DNA of 64,000 nucleotides, from contig JANQQV010000006.1 in the NCBI GenBank assembly GCA_028284865.1, positions 143,775-207,774 on the forward strand, in the 5' to 3' direction. Made by a program: the position numbers and the translations under genes. The notes below the pieces were generated by a model. It had not been told where the DNA came from and did no database searches. It was given only the letters and a program-made list of their open reading frames with translations. Of the stretch, positions 13,002 through 21,308 are shown piece after piece; position 1 is the stretch's first letter; the number at the start of each line of letters is the position of its first letter. The stretch is from Rhodothermales bacterium (GTDB lineage Bacteria > Bacteroidota > Rhodothermia > Rhodothermales > UBA10348).

Positions 13002-14867
13002 ATGCGCCGTTTCCCGGCCCTTTTTCTGCTGTTTCTCCTGACAGCCGTCGCGACGACGGCCATGGGTCAGGTACGCGTTGTCTACACGGTCGACAACGTC
13101 CACGAAGGCCAGTACACGTCCCACGTCATGATCACGAACATGACGGCGACGCCCGTTTCTGATTGGGAAATGACCTTCCGAATGGATCAGCATGTCACGG
13201 ACATCGAGCATGCCGAGTGGGAAGAATTCCAGAACGTGTTCACCGTCCGGGGACAAGGCTGGACGAATACCATCCAGCCGGGCGACGTGGCCTGGTTCAC
13301 GCTGACGGGTGTTGCCTATGGGGAAGAGCCTGAAATCCCGCGAAGCTGTTTCTTTGACGGTGACCCATGTACGGTGGAGCTGCACCCGGACGCCGACGTC
13401 CAGGTGGCCCAGCCGTCCGACATGATTGTCTCGGCCTGGATTGAGGACTACGACTTCACAACCTACACCGGATACTTCGTCCTCCAGAACCCGACCGACC
13501 ACGTGTTTCCTGCAACATGGGGACTGCAGTTCTCGACGCCCTCGCAGATCATGGAGATCGACGAAGTCATCTGGCGACGCAGCGGGACGAATTACCAAAT
13601 CAACGGCAATGCGCACACGGACCGCGTCGATCCTCATGACTTTGTGCTGATCCCGTTCCGCGGGGTTCACTCCGGCACCCCGGTCGAACCGGCCAACTGC
13701 CGACTGAATGGCGTCGCATGTTCATTTCAGCCTCCTGATGCCCTCGTTGATATTCCCGACCTGAAAGTGTTCTTCAAGCTGGGTGAGGTCACGGAAGACG
13801 AATGGGAAGGCTATATCCGCATCGAGAATCCAACCAAGCAGATCCTCTCGAGCTGGGTGCTGCGCTTCTCGATGGACAACGTCATCACCGACGCCGAGGA
13901 CATGATCCTCGATCGTTCGGGAAGCAACTATACCATCCGTCCGGCATTTGGCCGCGGTCGGATCATGCGGGAGACCGACTACGTGTTTGCCATCCGCGGA
14001 ACGTATTCCGACAGTCTCGACGTGCCCACCGGATGCACCATCAACTCCGTGCGATGCAACGTCAGCTTCCAGATCCAGGATGCCGTGGACGCAACCGGGG
14101 ACTCAGGTGGCGGTGACGATGGCGGCGGCGACGACGGAGGGGGAGACGATGGCGGTGGCGACGACGGCGGTGGAGATGATGGCGGCGGTGGCGACGACGG
14201 GGTGACGTGCGCCAACCCGGCCTCCGGACTCCTGCCCACAATCGATTTCCGATTCCTGTTCACCCGGGCTACTTCCTATGTGGCGTTCCTCGACATCACG
14301 AACAACGATATCGCTCCGATCCTCGATTGGTCGCTTGAATTCCGGCTTGTCGATGGCATGGGCATTTCGACCATCACCAGTGCACGGGATGTCGAATGGG
14401 AATTCATTGGCGGCAATTACCGCATCGAGCCCACGGCTGACAGCAATTGCATCCTGCCCGGAGAAACGATCCGCTTGAACGTACTCGGGCCTCATGATGG
14501 TCGCTTCGGGGAACCGATCGGGTGCAACTTCGGCGGCAACATCTGTCAGTTCCAGCAGAAGCTGGCTACCAACCTTGAAGACGAATGGGCCGTGCCCAAT
14601 GCCGTTGTCCTCAATCCGGCCTACCCGAACCCCTTCAATCCCCAGTCGACCATCTCTTTCGAAGTCGGGCGGTCCCAGGCCGTTCGGGTTGAATTATGGG
14701 ATGCGCTCGGCCGGCGTCAGGCCCTGCTCTACGACGGATTCGCCGCCGCCGGCATGCAACACTCTGTTGCCATTGACGGCAGCCGGCTGGCCTCAGGTAT
14801 GTACTATGTCCGCCTGCTTCCCGAGAGTGGGATGATGCAGACCCAGACGATCATCCTGCAGAAGTAG
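13002..14867 (+). CDS. T9SS-secreted protein with four CBM2-like domains and no catalytic domain
   Basis: After a signal peptide (1-22) come four domains of about 100 residues at roughly 24-125, 140-242, 253-354 and 411-517. Each has the beta-sandwich pattern of family 2 carbohydrate-binding modules (ITN..P...W.M.F, then N.I..G....F...G, then P..C..NG..C). Each ends in a cysteine pair with exactly six residues between (116/123, 233/240, 345/352, 508/515), probably one disulfide per domain. Domains 3 and 4 are separated by a Gly-Asp linker. The C terminus (YPNPFNPQSTISFEV onward) is a T9SS type A sorting domain. No hydrolase domain is present, suggesting a surface carbohydrate-binding or matrix protein; ligand choice is unknown. 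Confidence 0.8.
   Translation: MRRFPALFLLFLLTAVATTAMGQVRVVYTVDNVHEGQYTSHVMITNMTATPVSDWEMTFRMDQHVTDIEHAEWEEFQNVFTVRGQGWTNTIQPGDVAWFTLTGVAYGEEPEIPRSCFFDGDPCTVELHPDADVQVAQPSDMIVSAWIEDYDFTTYTGYFVLQNPTDHVFPATWGLQFSTPSQIMEIDEVIWRRSGTNYQINGNAHTDRVDPHDFVLIPFRGVHSGTPVEPANCRLNGVACSFQPPDALVDIPDLKVFFKLGEVTEDEWEGYIRIENPTKQILSSWVLRFSMDNVITDAEDMILDRSGSNYTIRPAFGRGRIMRETDYVFAIRGTYSDSLDVPTGCTINSVRCNVSFQIQDAVDATGDSGGGDDGGGDDGGGDDGGGDDGGGDDGGGGDDGVTCANPASGLLPTIDFRFLFTRATSYVAFLDITNNDIAPILDWSLEFRLVDGMGISTITSARDVEWEFIGGNYRIEPTADSNCILPGETIRLNVLGPHDGRFGEPIGCNFGGNICQFQQKLATNLEDEWAVPNAVVLNPAYPNPFNPQSTISFEVGRSQAVRVELWDALGRRQALLYDGFAAAGMQHSVAIDGSRLASGMYYVRLLPESGMMQTQTIILQK
14103..14201 (+). repeat. In-frame Gly-Gly-Gly-Asp-Asp linker repeat
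   Basis: A tandem 15-bp unit encodes repeated GGGDD within the CBM2-like protein, residues about 368-400. Synonymous codon changes between units (ggt/ggc/gga) show that the amino acid repeat is kept while the DNA has drifted. It is probably a flexible, Ca2+-tolerant inter-domain linker and could vary in length by slippage. Confidence 0.85.
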
Positions 14868-15105
14868 TTGAAGTTCCGCCGCGTGCCTTTGGAGGCGCCC
14901 CGGTATCGGCCCGATCAGATCGAAAACAAGGCTCTCAAGGTCGATTTACGCGGGTTCGCGTAGCCATCTACGCAGAAGTACGAAGCCGATTGCGCAAGCA
15001 TCGGTATCCAGTCGCCTATCCATCGAACCGATCACCACTCCAGATCACTAACGCATGGGTTTCTTTCGTACTCTCCTGTACCCCTTACCCATGTCCTGAC
15101 TGACC

Positions 15106-15672
15106 GTGAAAATCCGCCCCCTCCGTTGTCTGCTGCTGCTGATTCTGCTCTCGTGCGGATCATTGTCCGCCTACGCGCAGACTTCGGCTTCCCACACGGT
15201 GCGGATCGGGATCCAACCCATCACTGTCATCGCTGTCTCCGGCAATCCTCTTCCCATGATGATTGACCGTGATACGCAGACCGCCATTCGCGACATCACG
15301 ACGCACTACAATCTGACCACGAACGTTGATGATGTTTGGATCGAGGCATCCCTGGACTTTCCGATGCCCAACGGCCTGGAGTTGCGCTTGAGTGCAGAAA
15401 CCGGTCTCGGCCAGTCTCGCGGCTTCATGGTTCTGACACCCCGCGCCAGTGGTGGACGCCTTGTAGAAGGTATTTCTCGTGGGTTGGAGAACGGTCGGCT
15501 GCTGGCCTATGAGCTGGTTGTCAAGGATGAACAGAAGAACATCCCTCTCCAGGATCGCCGTGTGACGCTGGCCATCGTGAACCCTGAAACGGGTTACCGT
15601 CAGGAAGTCGTTCAGACCATCACGTTCTCGTTGGGTGATCCGTTCGACACGTCGGACATCACGAACGAGTAA
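15106..15672 (+). CDS. Small exported protein, possible structural subunit of the neighbouring usher-like system
   Basis: The 188-residue protein begins at GTG and has a clear signal peptide ending AYAQ (about residue 25). The mature part is rich in alternating beta-strand patterns and ends in EVVQTITFSLGDPF, which resembles the final strand of spore-coat-U-like or pilin-like secreted subunits. No catalytic motif or further cysteine is visible. It converges with the sigma-factor gene (stop codons about ten bases apart) and lies beside the usher-like locus. A subunit role is an inference from position, size and strand pattern. Confidence 0.55.
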   Translation: MKIRPLRCLLLLILLSCGSLSAYAQTSASHTVRIGIQPITVIAVSGNPLPMMIDRDTQTAIRDITTHYNLTTNVDDVWIEASLDFPMPNGLELRLSAETGLGQSRGFMVLTPRASGGRLVEGISRGLENGRLLAYELVVKDEQKNIPLQDRRVTLAIVNPETGYRQEVVQTITFSLGDPFDTSDITNE

Positions 15673-15681
15673 GAGAGCCGT

Positions 15682-16506
15682 TCAGGCAGCCGTTCGTAAC
15701 TCGGGCTCGACGGATGCAGCCAGTTTGTTGAGCGCACCACGCCGAAGCTGGGACACGCGTGCCTCGGAAACTCCGAGGAATGATCCGATCTCTCCCAGGG
15801 TCAGCGACTCTCCGAAGTAGAGCTCGAGAATGGTTCGATCTCGATCATCCAACACCTCGGCACACGACTCAAGGTGAGCACGGATGTCATCCCAATCCAT
15901 TTTCTCGAATGCCTCACCGGCACCTTCGTCGGGAAGAATGTCCACCAGACGCAGACCGTTTTCTTCGTCGCGGATTTCGTCCAGGGAGTCCTGATAACGA
16001 CGAACGGCATCCATGCGGATGACACGCAACTCGCCGACGGAGATATCCATGGCCTCGGCCAACTCGGGCTCCGATGGAATGGCGCCACGCTCCTGAGCCA
16101 GTCGCTCAGACGTTTCGCGCTCACGAGCAACCTTGGCGCGACGGCGTCGCGGCAACGGGTCGAGTCGACGGAGGAAGTCGATGATCTCACCACGAATGCG
16201 CGGGTAAGCAAAGGTGATAAACCGGCGATTGATGGTCGGGTCAAACAGATCGAGTGCCTGCAGCGTCGCAATCACACCGACATTGAACAGTTCGTCGGGG
16301 TTGGCGAGTGCTTCGCCGGGAAGCGCGATCTTCGAGATGATCGAGCGGATGATGGGCTCCGTGGCGAACACAACGGAGTCACGGGCTTGCTGGGAGGGAC
16401 ACGCATGATAGGCGACGGCCCACCGCTCAGCTCCTTGCAATTCAGACATGGGAAGAAGGGGTTTGTTGGCGGTTGCGCGGATCGATTCCGCGGCTGCCAA
16501 CCCCAT
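15682..16506 (-). CDS. FliA/WhiG-type (sigma-28 family) RNA polymerase sigma factor
   Basis: Sigma region 2 spans about residues 70-118 with the FliA-type core (FDPTINRRFITFAYPRIRGEIIDFLRRLD), region 3 about 125-175, and region 4 about 215-262 with a helix-turn-helix (LTLGEIGSFLGVSEARVSQLRRGAL in outline). Family members direct polymerase to flagellar, sporulation or surface-structure promoters. No flagellar gene is present in the window. A second ATG at 16449 would give 255 residues, closer to typical FliA; neither start has a good ribosome site. It sits directly behind the usher-like gene, separated by a terminator, and may control this locus; that link is inferred. Confidence 0.85.
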   Translation of the reverse strand: MGLAAAESIRATANKPLLPMSELQGAERWAVAYHACPSQQARDSVVFATEPIIRSIISKIALPGEALANPDELFNVGVIATLQALDLFDPTINRRFITFAYPRIRGEIIDFLRRLDPLPRRRRAKVARERETSERLAQERGAIPSEPELAEAMDISVGELRVIRMDAVRRYQDSLDEIRDEENGLRLVDILPDEGAGEAFEKMDWDDIRAHLESCAEVLDDRDRTILELYFGESLTLGEIGSFLGVSEARVSQLRRGALNKLAASVEPELRTAA

Positions 16507-16601
16507 TTCAATCGCCGTGCCGACTTGTCCCGAAGCGAGCAGGCCGTCTTCCCAATTGGCCCTCAGGTTCTCAAAACGCCCTTTTTACGTATCGCGCGTG
16601 C

Positions 16602-16630
16602 AAAAAAAGGCCCGGGCATGCGCCCGGGCC
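16602..16630 (-). terminator. Rho-independent terminator after the usher-like gene
   Basis: On the minus strand a GC-only 9-bp stem (GGCCCGGGC with its complement, 16609-16617 and 16622-16630, four-base loop) is followed by a run of seven T. It lies about 80 bp past the usher-like stop codon and separates that gene from the sigma-factor gene. Confidence 0.85.
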
Positions 16631-16639
16631 TTCCGAGAT

Positions 16640-16657
16640 TGTTTCGCTACCGAAACA
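16640..16657. promoter_or_regulatory. Palindrome TGTTTCG-N4-CGAAACA
   Basis: Seven-base arms are perfectly inverted around four bases (CTAC). The site lies between the usher-like stop codon and its terminator. The same palindrome recurs upstream of two genes at 21211 and 21751. It may be an operator or part of the 3' untranslated region; its position here is not an obvious promoter. Confidence 0.45.
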
Positions 16658-16707
16658 CTGGCGAACCGCTCGCACAACATCCCCGAGCGAACAGGCCTTG
16701 GCGGGAC

Positions 16708-19700
16708 TTATCCGCCATCTGCCCAGTCCAGCAACGCCTGACGCTCCTCGGATGTCAGGCGCCCGGATTCGGGTATCGTCAGGACCTGACCGGGGAGGAT
16801 GTGATCCGGGTTCGAGATGACGTCGCGGTTGGCACGCCAGATCCGGATCCAGTGGATCGTGGACCCGTCGTAGTAGCGCCGGGCCAGTTGGGCCAGTGAT
16901 TCGTTCGTGCCCACCGTGTGGCGGAGAAGTCCGTCGGAGGAGCGGATGGACTCGCTTTCTTGAGTTCGTTCATCATCCGTTGCCACGTCCTGGTCGGCCT
17001 GATCGACCGCGGCGGGTGCGTCCTCTCGATCGGCATTTTCCTGCGCTTGGTCGTCCGCAGCGGGCTCGTCCCGTTCCAGGGACACACTCACCGACTGGAC
17101 TGGACGGATGCCGCCTGAAAGCGAAATGCCTCCCGAACCCACTAAACGAACCTCCCGACGCTCAGGAGCGATCGTGAGTTCGAGCTCTTGCTGGGATCCG
17201 GGGGGCAACTCGACCGAAAGCGTGTCAGGCCGCGAAACCGTTTCGCTTGGCAACGAGCCTCCCACGATGAATACCTTGAGAGGGCCAGGTACCAGATCCG
17301 GGAAGCGGGCCATCCCCTCGCGGTCCGTGACCCGACGCAGTCTTTCTGAGCCAGAACGGATCTCAACCAATACGCCGGCCTTGTCCGTCTCATCCAGGTC
17401 CGTATTGAGTGCCGATTGACGGGCACCACCCGTCCCGGTATCGACCCCCACGCGGATCGTGACCTCGGCGCTACGCACGACTGCAATCTCGATGCCCCCT
17501 TCCGGCACCAGGCCCGGATCGATCGGCAGCGGCATGACCGCAATCGGGCGCCGATCGAAGCCTATGCTTGAGCGATCGACGGTCAAGTAGCTCAGTCCCT
17601 CAGGCTTCATCCGAACAGCAAATCGCCCATCCGAGTCTGTCGACGCAGAACGCTCATCCAGCTCGATGATGGCATCAGCAATGGGCTCACCTGTCTCCGC
17701 ATCCACGATCCTTCCTGTCAATTCCGTACGCTGGGAATCCATACCCGGGACTGGAAGGAAAAGAGGTACGGACCAGGCTACCGAGAAGCTGGCATTCCTG
17801 ATGGACGTTTCAAATGCTGTCTGGACCGTCCGAGCGCGAAGGGTGAACTCGTGACCGAACGCGAACTGATGCTGGAATCGAACATCCGCCATGGAGAAGG
17901 ACTGCTCCGAGCGCTTCCGGTCCTCGCTGTGCAAGCCGCTCACGGTGAGACGTGATCCACTTCCGTTGTCCCACCCGAGATTGAGTCCAAACGTGACTCG
18001 CTGCTGTTCGACTGGGTTGTAGAACGTCGGACCGTCCAGCAGGGAGCCCGTCAGATTAACAGAAAGTGAGCGGCGACTTCCGAAGAGCGAGACCTGGCTG
18101 GAGAGATACGGATCGAGTTGTGCACGCGACGGGTCCTTGCTTTGGCCCCTGCGGGCCTGGGCGTTGATCCCGAAACGCCGGCGATTCAGTGTTACCCGGG
18201 ACTCCAGGGCGACCTCTTCGCGCCGCAAATCATTGAGCGTGTTGTCATTGACTTGGCCGATGGCAGTGACTGTCCATGAAGCACGATACGCATCCCGCGT
18301 AAGCAGCATCGTGAGCGCCGTGCGACCGAGACCAAACGTCTGTTCAGCCCTGCCATCCGCGCCTAGGTCATATTGTCGCTGACGCATGCGGGCCTGGGAT
18401 GTCCAACGGAGTCCATCGCTGAGCACCACGCGCGACGACAGCGTTCCACCCCGTGCACCCCGGATCGCTCCCAGAAAATCGTCATCCGCAGCTTCAGCCT
18501 GCATGGATAGCATCGAAGCCCCCCGCTGCAGGACCATGTTCATCTGGGCCGCCCGACCGGGTTCGTCTCCGAACCACCCCTGCGCGATCTCCGCGCTGAA
18601 AAACTGATTGCCCGGCTCATAGGATAGTCCGAGAGAGGCTGATTCTCCTTCTTCGAATGATCGCTTGGCCATCCCATTGAGTCCCATCGAAAGGTTGGGA
18701 CGAAGGTTGGTCGACACAAAAGCGAAGGCCTGCTGCTGATCCGGAAAAACGCGTCGGCTGCGTTGAACGAATCCCCCTGTCTTCAAGCGGGATCGCGTCA
18801 GGTCGCCACCGACTCCGAAGCCAAGAGATCCGACCTCCAGCAGATCTGTCGCATCCCAGTTTTGATCGCCCAACTGCATGGACCAACGCTGGGATGCCAT
18901 GCGAAAGGCGTAGCGATCCGGCTGGGAAAACGTCGACTGCTGCCGGGCATCCGGAGCCCTGATCAACGCCTCGATTACCTTACCCTGGACCTGTGTTTCC
19001 GGAATGAACAGTTCGAGCTGTCCGGCATGGGTTCCGTCCTCAGTCGTGGCCGTGGCGGTGAAGGTTGCCGGCACCGCGTTTTCGGATCGTCCCTGTGATC
19101 GAGCGCGTGTCGGGTAAATATCCGTATTGAGCGTCAACTGCTTGGATACCTCCTGGCTCCCGTCCGACGTGCTCCCTTCCGCCCGGATTGCTACGGATAA
19201 CGCATGTGTCAGGCGATTCGTGATGTCATCACTCGTGTTCACCACCAGATCGACGGAGGCGCTTTCTCCCTCTTCAAGGTCGAGAAAGGCGGGCCGCACG
19301 TCCGTTGGCAATGTGAGGGAGCTTCGCGACTCGATTTCCCATCGGGTTGGAGCGTTTCCGGTATTGGTCACCCGCAACGTCGCTTCTATGCGGGAGCCGG
19401 CCCGAACCAATTCCTGCGTGTCCAGCCACTCGGCACTCACCTGCGGGCGAGCGGGTACCGTGACGCGCAAGGTCAGCCGATTCTCTTCATCGGCCTCCGT
19501 GCTTATGACAATCTCGTAGTCAGCGGCTATCGCGTCGGAAGGGACGGTGAACGTCAGCAACTGACTCGTTGACGTACCAGGCTGGACCACGACCGACGGA
19601 GGTGGAATCAAAATCGACCAGCCGGTTGGAAGGACAGGTCTCAAGCGCGCGGTGAGTGGAACGTCTCCGGTGTTGTGGATCTGGATTGGGCGACTTCCCA

Positions 19701-19851
19701 CCGATCCGGGAGCCAGGACCAGGACTGCCTCGTCTGCAACGCGCAGATCGAGCGCGTCCTGTCCGCTCGCCATCCCGACCGGCAGAGCGGCCAAAAACCA
19801 GGCGAACAGAACTCGTGTGATGAATGAGGGGGTACTAGAGGGTAAGCTCAT
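16708..19851 (-). CDS. Usher-like outer-membrane beta-barrel protein with Ig, regulatory-like and LysM domains
   Basis: After a signal peptide (about 1-31) the protein has Ig-like/NEW3-type beta domains (about 30-245) and then about 400 residues of alternating amphipathic strands (about 300-700) that read as an outer-membrane barrel, starting with a GD..W..TDLL segment reminiscent of fimbrial ushers. Next come a carboxypeptidase-regulatory-like domain (about 708-770, LTGRIVDAETGEPIADA), a second similar domain (about 824-860), an acidic linker and a C-terminal LysM domain (about 976-1030) that could hold peptidoglycan. ATG at 19851 overlaps the upstream stop by 17 bp; an ATG 11 codons earlier is possible. 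Gene order after a subunit-like and a chaperone-like gene suggests a chaperone-usher-type assembly platform, but classical usher N-terminal motifs were not recognised. Confidence 0.65.
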   Translation of the reverse strand: MSLPSSTPSFITRVLFAWFLAALPVGMASGQDALDLRVADEAVLVLAPGSVGSRPIQIHNTGDVPLTARLRPVLPTGWSILIPPPSVVVQPGTSTSQLLTFTVPSDAIAADYEIVISTEADEENRLTLRVTVPARPQVSAEWLDTQELVRAGSRIEATLRVTNTGNAPTRWEIESRSSLTLPTDVRPAFLDLEEGESASVDLVVNTSDDITNRLTHALSVAIRAEGSTSDGSQEVSKQLTLNTDIYPTRARSQGRSENAVPATFTATATTEDGTHAGQLELFIPETQVQGKVIEALIRAPDARQQSTFSQPDRYAFRMASQRWSMQLGDQNWDATDLLEVGSLGFGVGGDLTRSRLKTGGFVQRSRRVFPDQQQAFAFVSTNLRPNLSMGLNGMAKRSFEEGESASLGLSYEPGNQFFSAEIAQGWFGDEPGRAAQMNMVLQRGASMLSMQAEAADDDFLGAIRGARGGTLSSRVVLSDGLRWTSQARMRQRQYDLGADGRAEQTFGLGRTALTMLLTRDAYRASWTVTAIGQVNDNTLNDLRREEVALESRVTLNRRRFGINAQARRGQSKDPSRAQLDPYLSSQVSLFGSRRSLSVNLTGSLLDGPTFYNPVEQQRVTFGLNLGWDNGSGSRLTVSGLHSEDRKRSEQSFSMADVRFQHQFAFGHEFTLRARTVQTAFETSIRNASFSVAWSVPLFLPVPGMDSQRTELTGRIVDAETGEPIADAIIELDERSASTDSDGRFAVRMKPEGLSYLTVDRSSIGFDRRPIAVMPLPIDPGLVPEGGIEIAVVRSAEVTIRVGVDTGTGGARQSALNTDLDETDKAGVLVEIRSGSERLRRVTDREGMARFPDLVPGPLKVFIVGGSLPSETVSRPDTLSVELPPGSQQELELTIAPERREVRLVGSGGISLSGGIRPVQSVSVSLERDEPAADDQAQENADREDAPAAVDQADQDVATDDERTQESESIRSSDGLLRHTVGTNESLAQLARRYYDGSTIHWIRIWRANRDVISNPDHILPGQVLTIPESGRLTSEERQALLDWADGG

Positions 19852-20650
19852 ACTGGCCGCCGAACACGGCATCATCTCCGTCATCCACGATCAACAGCGC
19901 CTGGTACGTGCCCGGTTCGAGCGACGTCAGGTCAATGCGCTGCTGGACGCTCGTACCTGGATAGAGTCGGTACTGAACGCCCTCGAACGGTCCGTATTCA
20001 CTGCCGTCTGCAGCGAAAACCCGCATGTACACGTTCGGGTGCATCATGAGGTCGCCCACATTGATCACGTCCGAATGAAACCACGTATTGCCTTCTTCAT
20101 CGGCGACAAGCTGGATGCGATCGAACGCGACGTCACGGGAGGATCCGTCGCGAATGTGCGCAGCCAACTGGATGCCGTAGCGCGTCACCTGACGAAATCC
20201 GAGCGCCTGCTGGTCGTCGGCTTGCTCGCCGACAGTCGACTCAGCAGAGTTCGGGTCGACGCCCTCGACCATCAACATGGACCACCATGATCCAGCTGTT
20301 GCCGAATCCGGTATGGCGATGGAATAAGAGACAGTCGCAGACGCTCCTGCCGGAATGGTCGCGTTCTCAGGAGAGAACTGTACCCAGGGAGCATTCGAGC
20401 GCTCAACTGTGCCAGGGGGATCGTAGGCGTTCGTGCCATCGGCGAAAAACAGGTAGTCCCGCAGATAGATGCGCGCCTGTTGAGCCTGGTCCGTCTCATT
20501 GTCAATCGTGACCGTTCCCGAGACGGTCTGTCCCGGTCCGGCCTCCAGGTCGTGAGCCAGCCGTCCGCGGACGGTAATCTGCGCCGAGCTGGTCTCCACG
20601 AGGAAAACAGCGAGCAGCGCGAGGACCATCACTGACCGACGAAAGGCCAC
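19835..20650 (-). CDS. Periplasmic two-Ig-domain protein, fimbrial-chaperone-like (PapD/DUF916-like)
   Basis: A signal peptide (ending VETSSAQ) precedes two Ig-like beta domains. The first has the pattern seen in pilus chaperones and DUF916 proteins: GQTVSGTVTIDNETDQAQQ, then a WVQFSPENATIPAGAS strand pair. The second (from about YGIQLAAHIRD) ends in a Gly/Tyr strand. GTG at 20650 follows the upstream stop by four bases and gives a compact signal peptide; an upstream ATG at 20692 is the alternative. It lies between the subunit-like and usher-like genes, overlapping the latter. It probably stabilises exported beta-strand subunits before export; this rests on fold pattern and context. Confidence 0.6.
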   Translation of the reverse strand: MAFRRSVMVLALLAVFLVETSSAQITVRGRLAHDLEAGPGQTVSGTVTIDNETDQAQQARIYLRDYLFFADGTNAYDPPGTVERSNAPWVQFSPENATIPAGASATVSYSIAIPDSATAGSWWSMLMVEGVDPNSAESTVGEQADDQQALGFRQVTRYGIQLAAHIRDGSSRDVAFDRIQLVADEEGNTWFHSDVINVGDLMMHPNVYMRVFAADGSEYGPFEGVQYRLYPGTSVQQRIDLTSLEPGTYQALLIVDDGDDAVFGGQYELTL

Positions 20651-20654
20651 CGGA

Positions 20655-21137
20655 TTACATGTCCGTGACCGTGTAAGTAACTGTGTGCACATCGCTCAAC
20701 CCGTATTCGGTACTGCCGTTTTCAATGGAGGCACTGGCCGTGTAGACTAATCGCGCGGAGCCAAAATTGTTCTTCCGCACGTTCGTGAGCAGCGTCGTCT
20801 CCTGCATGCCGTCACGCAGCTGAATGCGACCCGTTGCATTGGCACGACTCACATTGGTCGCCTCAACGAACAGATCGAATTGCTGGCCCGGGCTGAAGGT
20901 AGACACTGTGATCTTGCTGTTCTGCCGTCCGCGTCCCCAGATCAGCAGGGTTGAGTTGTCTTCATCCTGCGCACCCGCACCTTCGGATGTCGGATCCACA
21001 TCCAGCTGGACATTCGGAGTCCCCCAAAGGTAGAGGCTCCGATTGTCCGATCCACCCCACCACTGAGCCGACGCTTCAGGAGCTGCCAGGATGCCCAGGA
21101 AGAGGGTGAGAAGTGCTATGTGCAGAATGCGTTTCAT
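20655..21137 (-). CDS. Small exported beta-rich protein, candidate pilin/subunit of the usher-like system
   Basis: The 160-residue protein has a signal peptide (1-24, ending EASAQ) and a mature part of alternating beta-strand pattern without cysteines, closing with VHTVTYTVTDM. That terminal strand matches the end of spore-coat-U-like subunits exported by archaic chaperone-usher systems and resembles the end of the 15106-15672 product. It is the first gene of the minus-strand set leading into the chaperone-like and usher-like genes, 4 bp before the preferred start of the former. The palindrome at 21211 and a -24/-12-like element lie upstream. Confidence 0.55.
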   Translation of the reverse strand: MKRILHIALLTLFLGILAAPEASAQWWGGSDNRSLYLWGTPNVQLDVDPTSEGAGAQDEDNSTLLIWGRGRQNSKITVSTFSPGQQFDLFVEATNVSRANATGRIQLRDGMQETTLLTNVRKNNFGSARLVYTASASIENGSTEYGLSDVHTVTYTVTDM

Positions 21138-21154
21138 GGTTGTGTGCGAAAAGA

Positions 21155-21170
21155 ATCAAATCCCGTGCCA
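21155..21170 (-). promoter_or_regulatory. Possible sigma-54 (-24/-12) promoter element
   Basis: The minus strand reads TGGCACGGGATTTGAT, a perfect -24 half (TGGCACG) with correct spacing to a -12 half that has GA instead of the usual GC. It would start transcription only a few bases before the subunit-like gene. An NtrC-type activator is encoded at 23080-24450. The altered -12 base makes this weak. Confidence 0.25.
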
Positions 21171-21210
21171 AGCCGAAAAGGCGCTCTTGGGCCGCAATTG
21201 GCGATTTGAA

Positions 21211-21230
21211 GTGTTTCGCTGGCGATACGG
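21211..21230. promoter_or_regulatory. Palindrome copy upstream of the subunit-like gene
   Basis: GTGTTTCG-N4-CGATACGG: the left arm is identical to the copy at 21751, and the right arm differs at three positions. It lies 74-93 bp before the 21137 start codon, almost the same distance as the 21751 copy has to its own gene, which points to a shared regulator. Confidence 0.45.
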
Positions 21231-21308
21231 CTTCGTGTTTTGAGTGGAACAGGTCGGAGTCTTCGGCGACCAGCGTCGAGGGACCCAATCACTCGAGTGA
21301 TTCGGGGC

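Noticed and set aside
14103..14201. Short tandem repeat considered as a CRISPR array or VNTR locus
   Set aside because: It is an in-frame Gly-Asp linker inside a protein, with no unique spacers.
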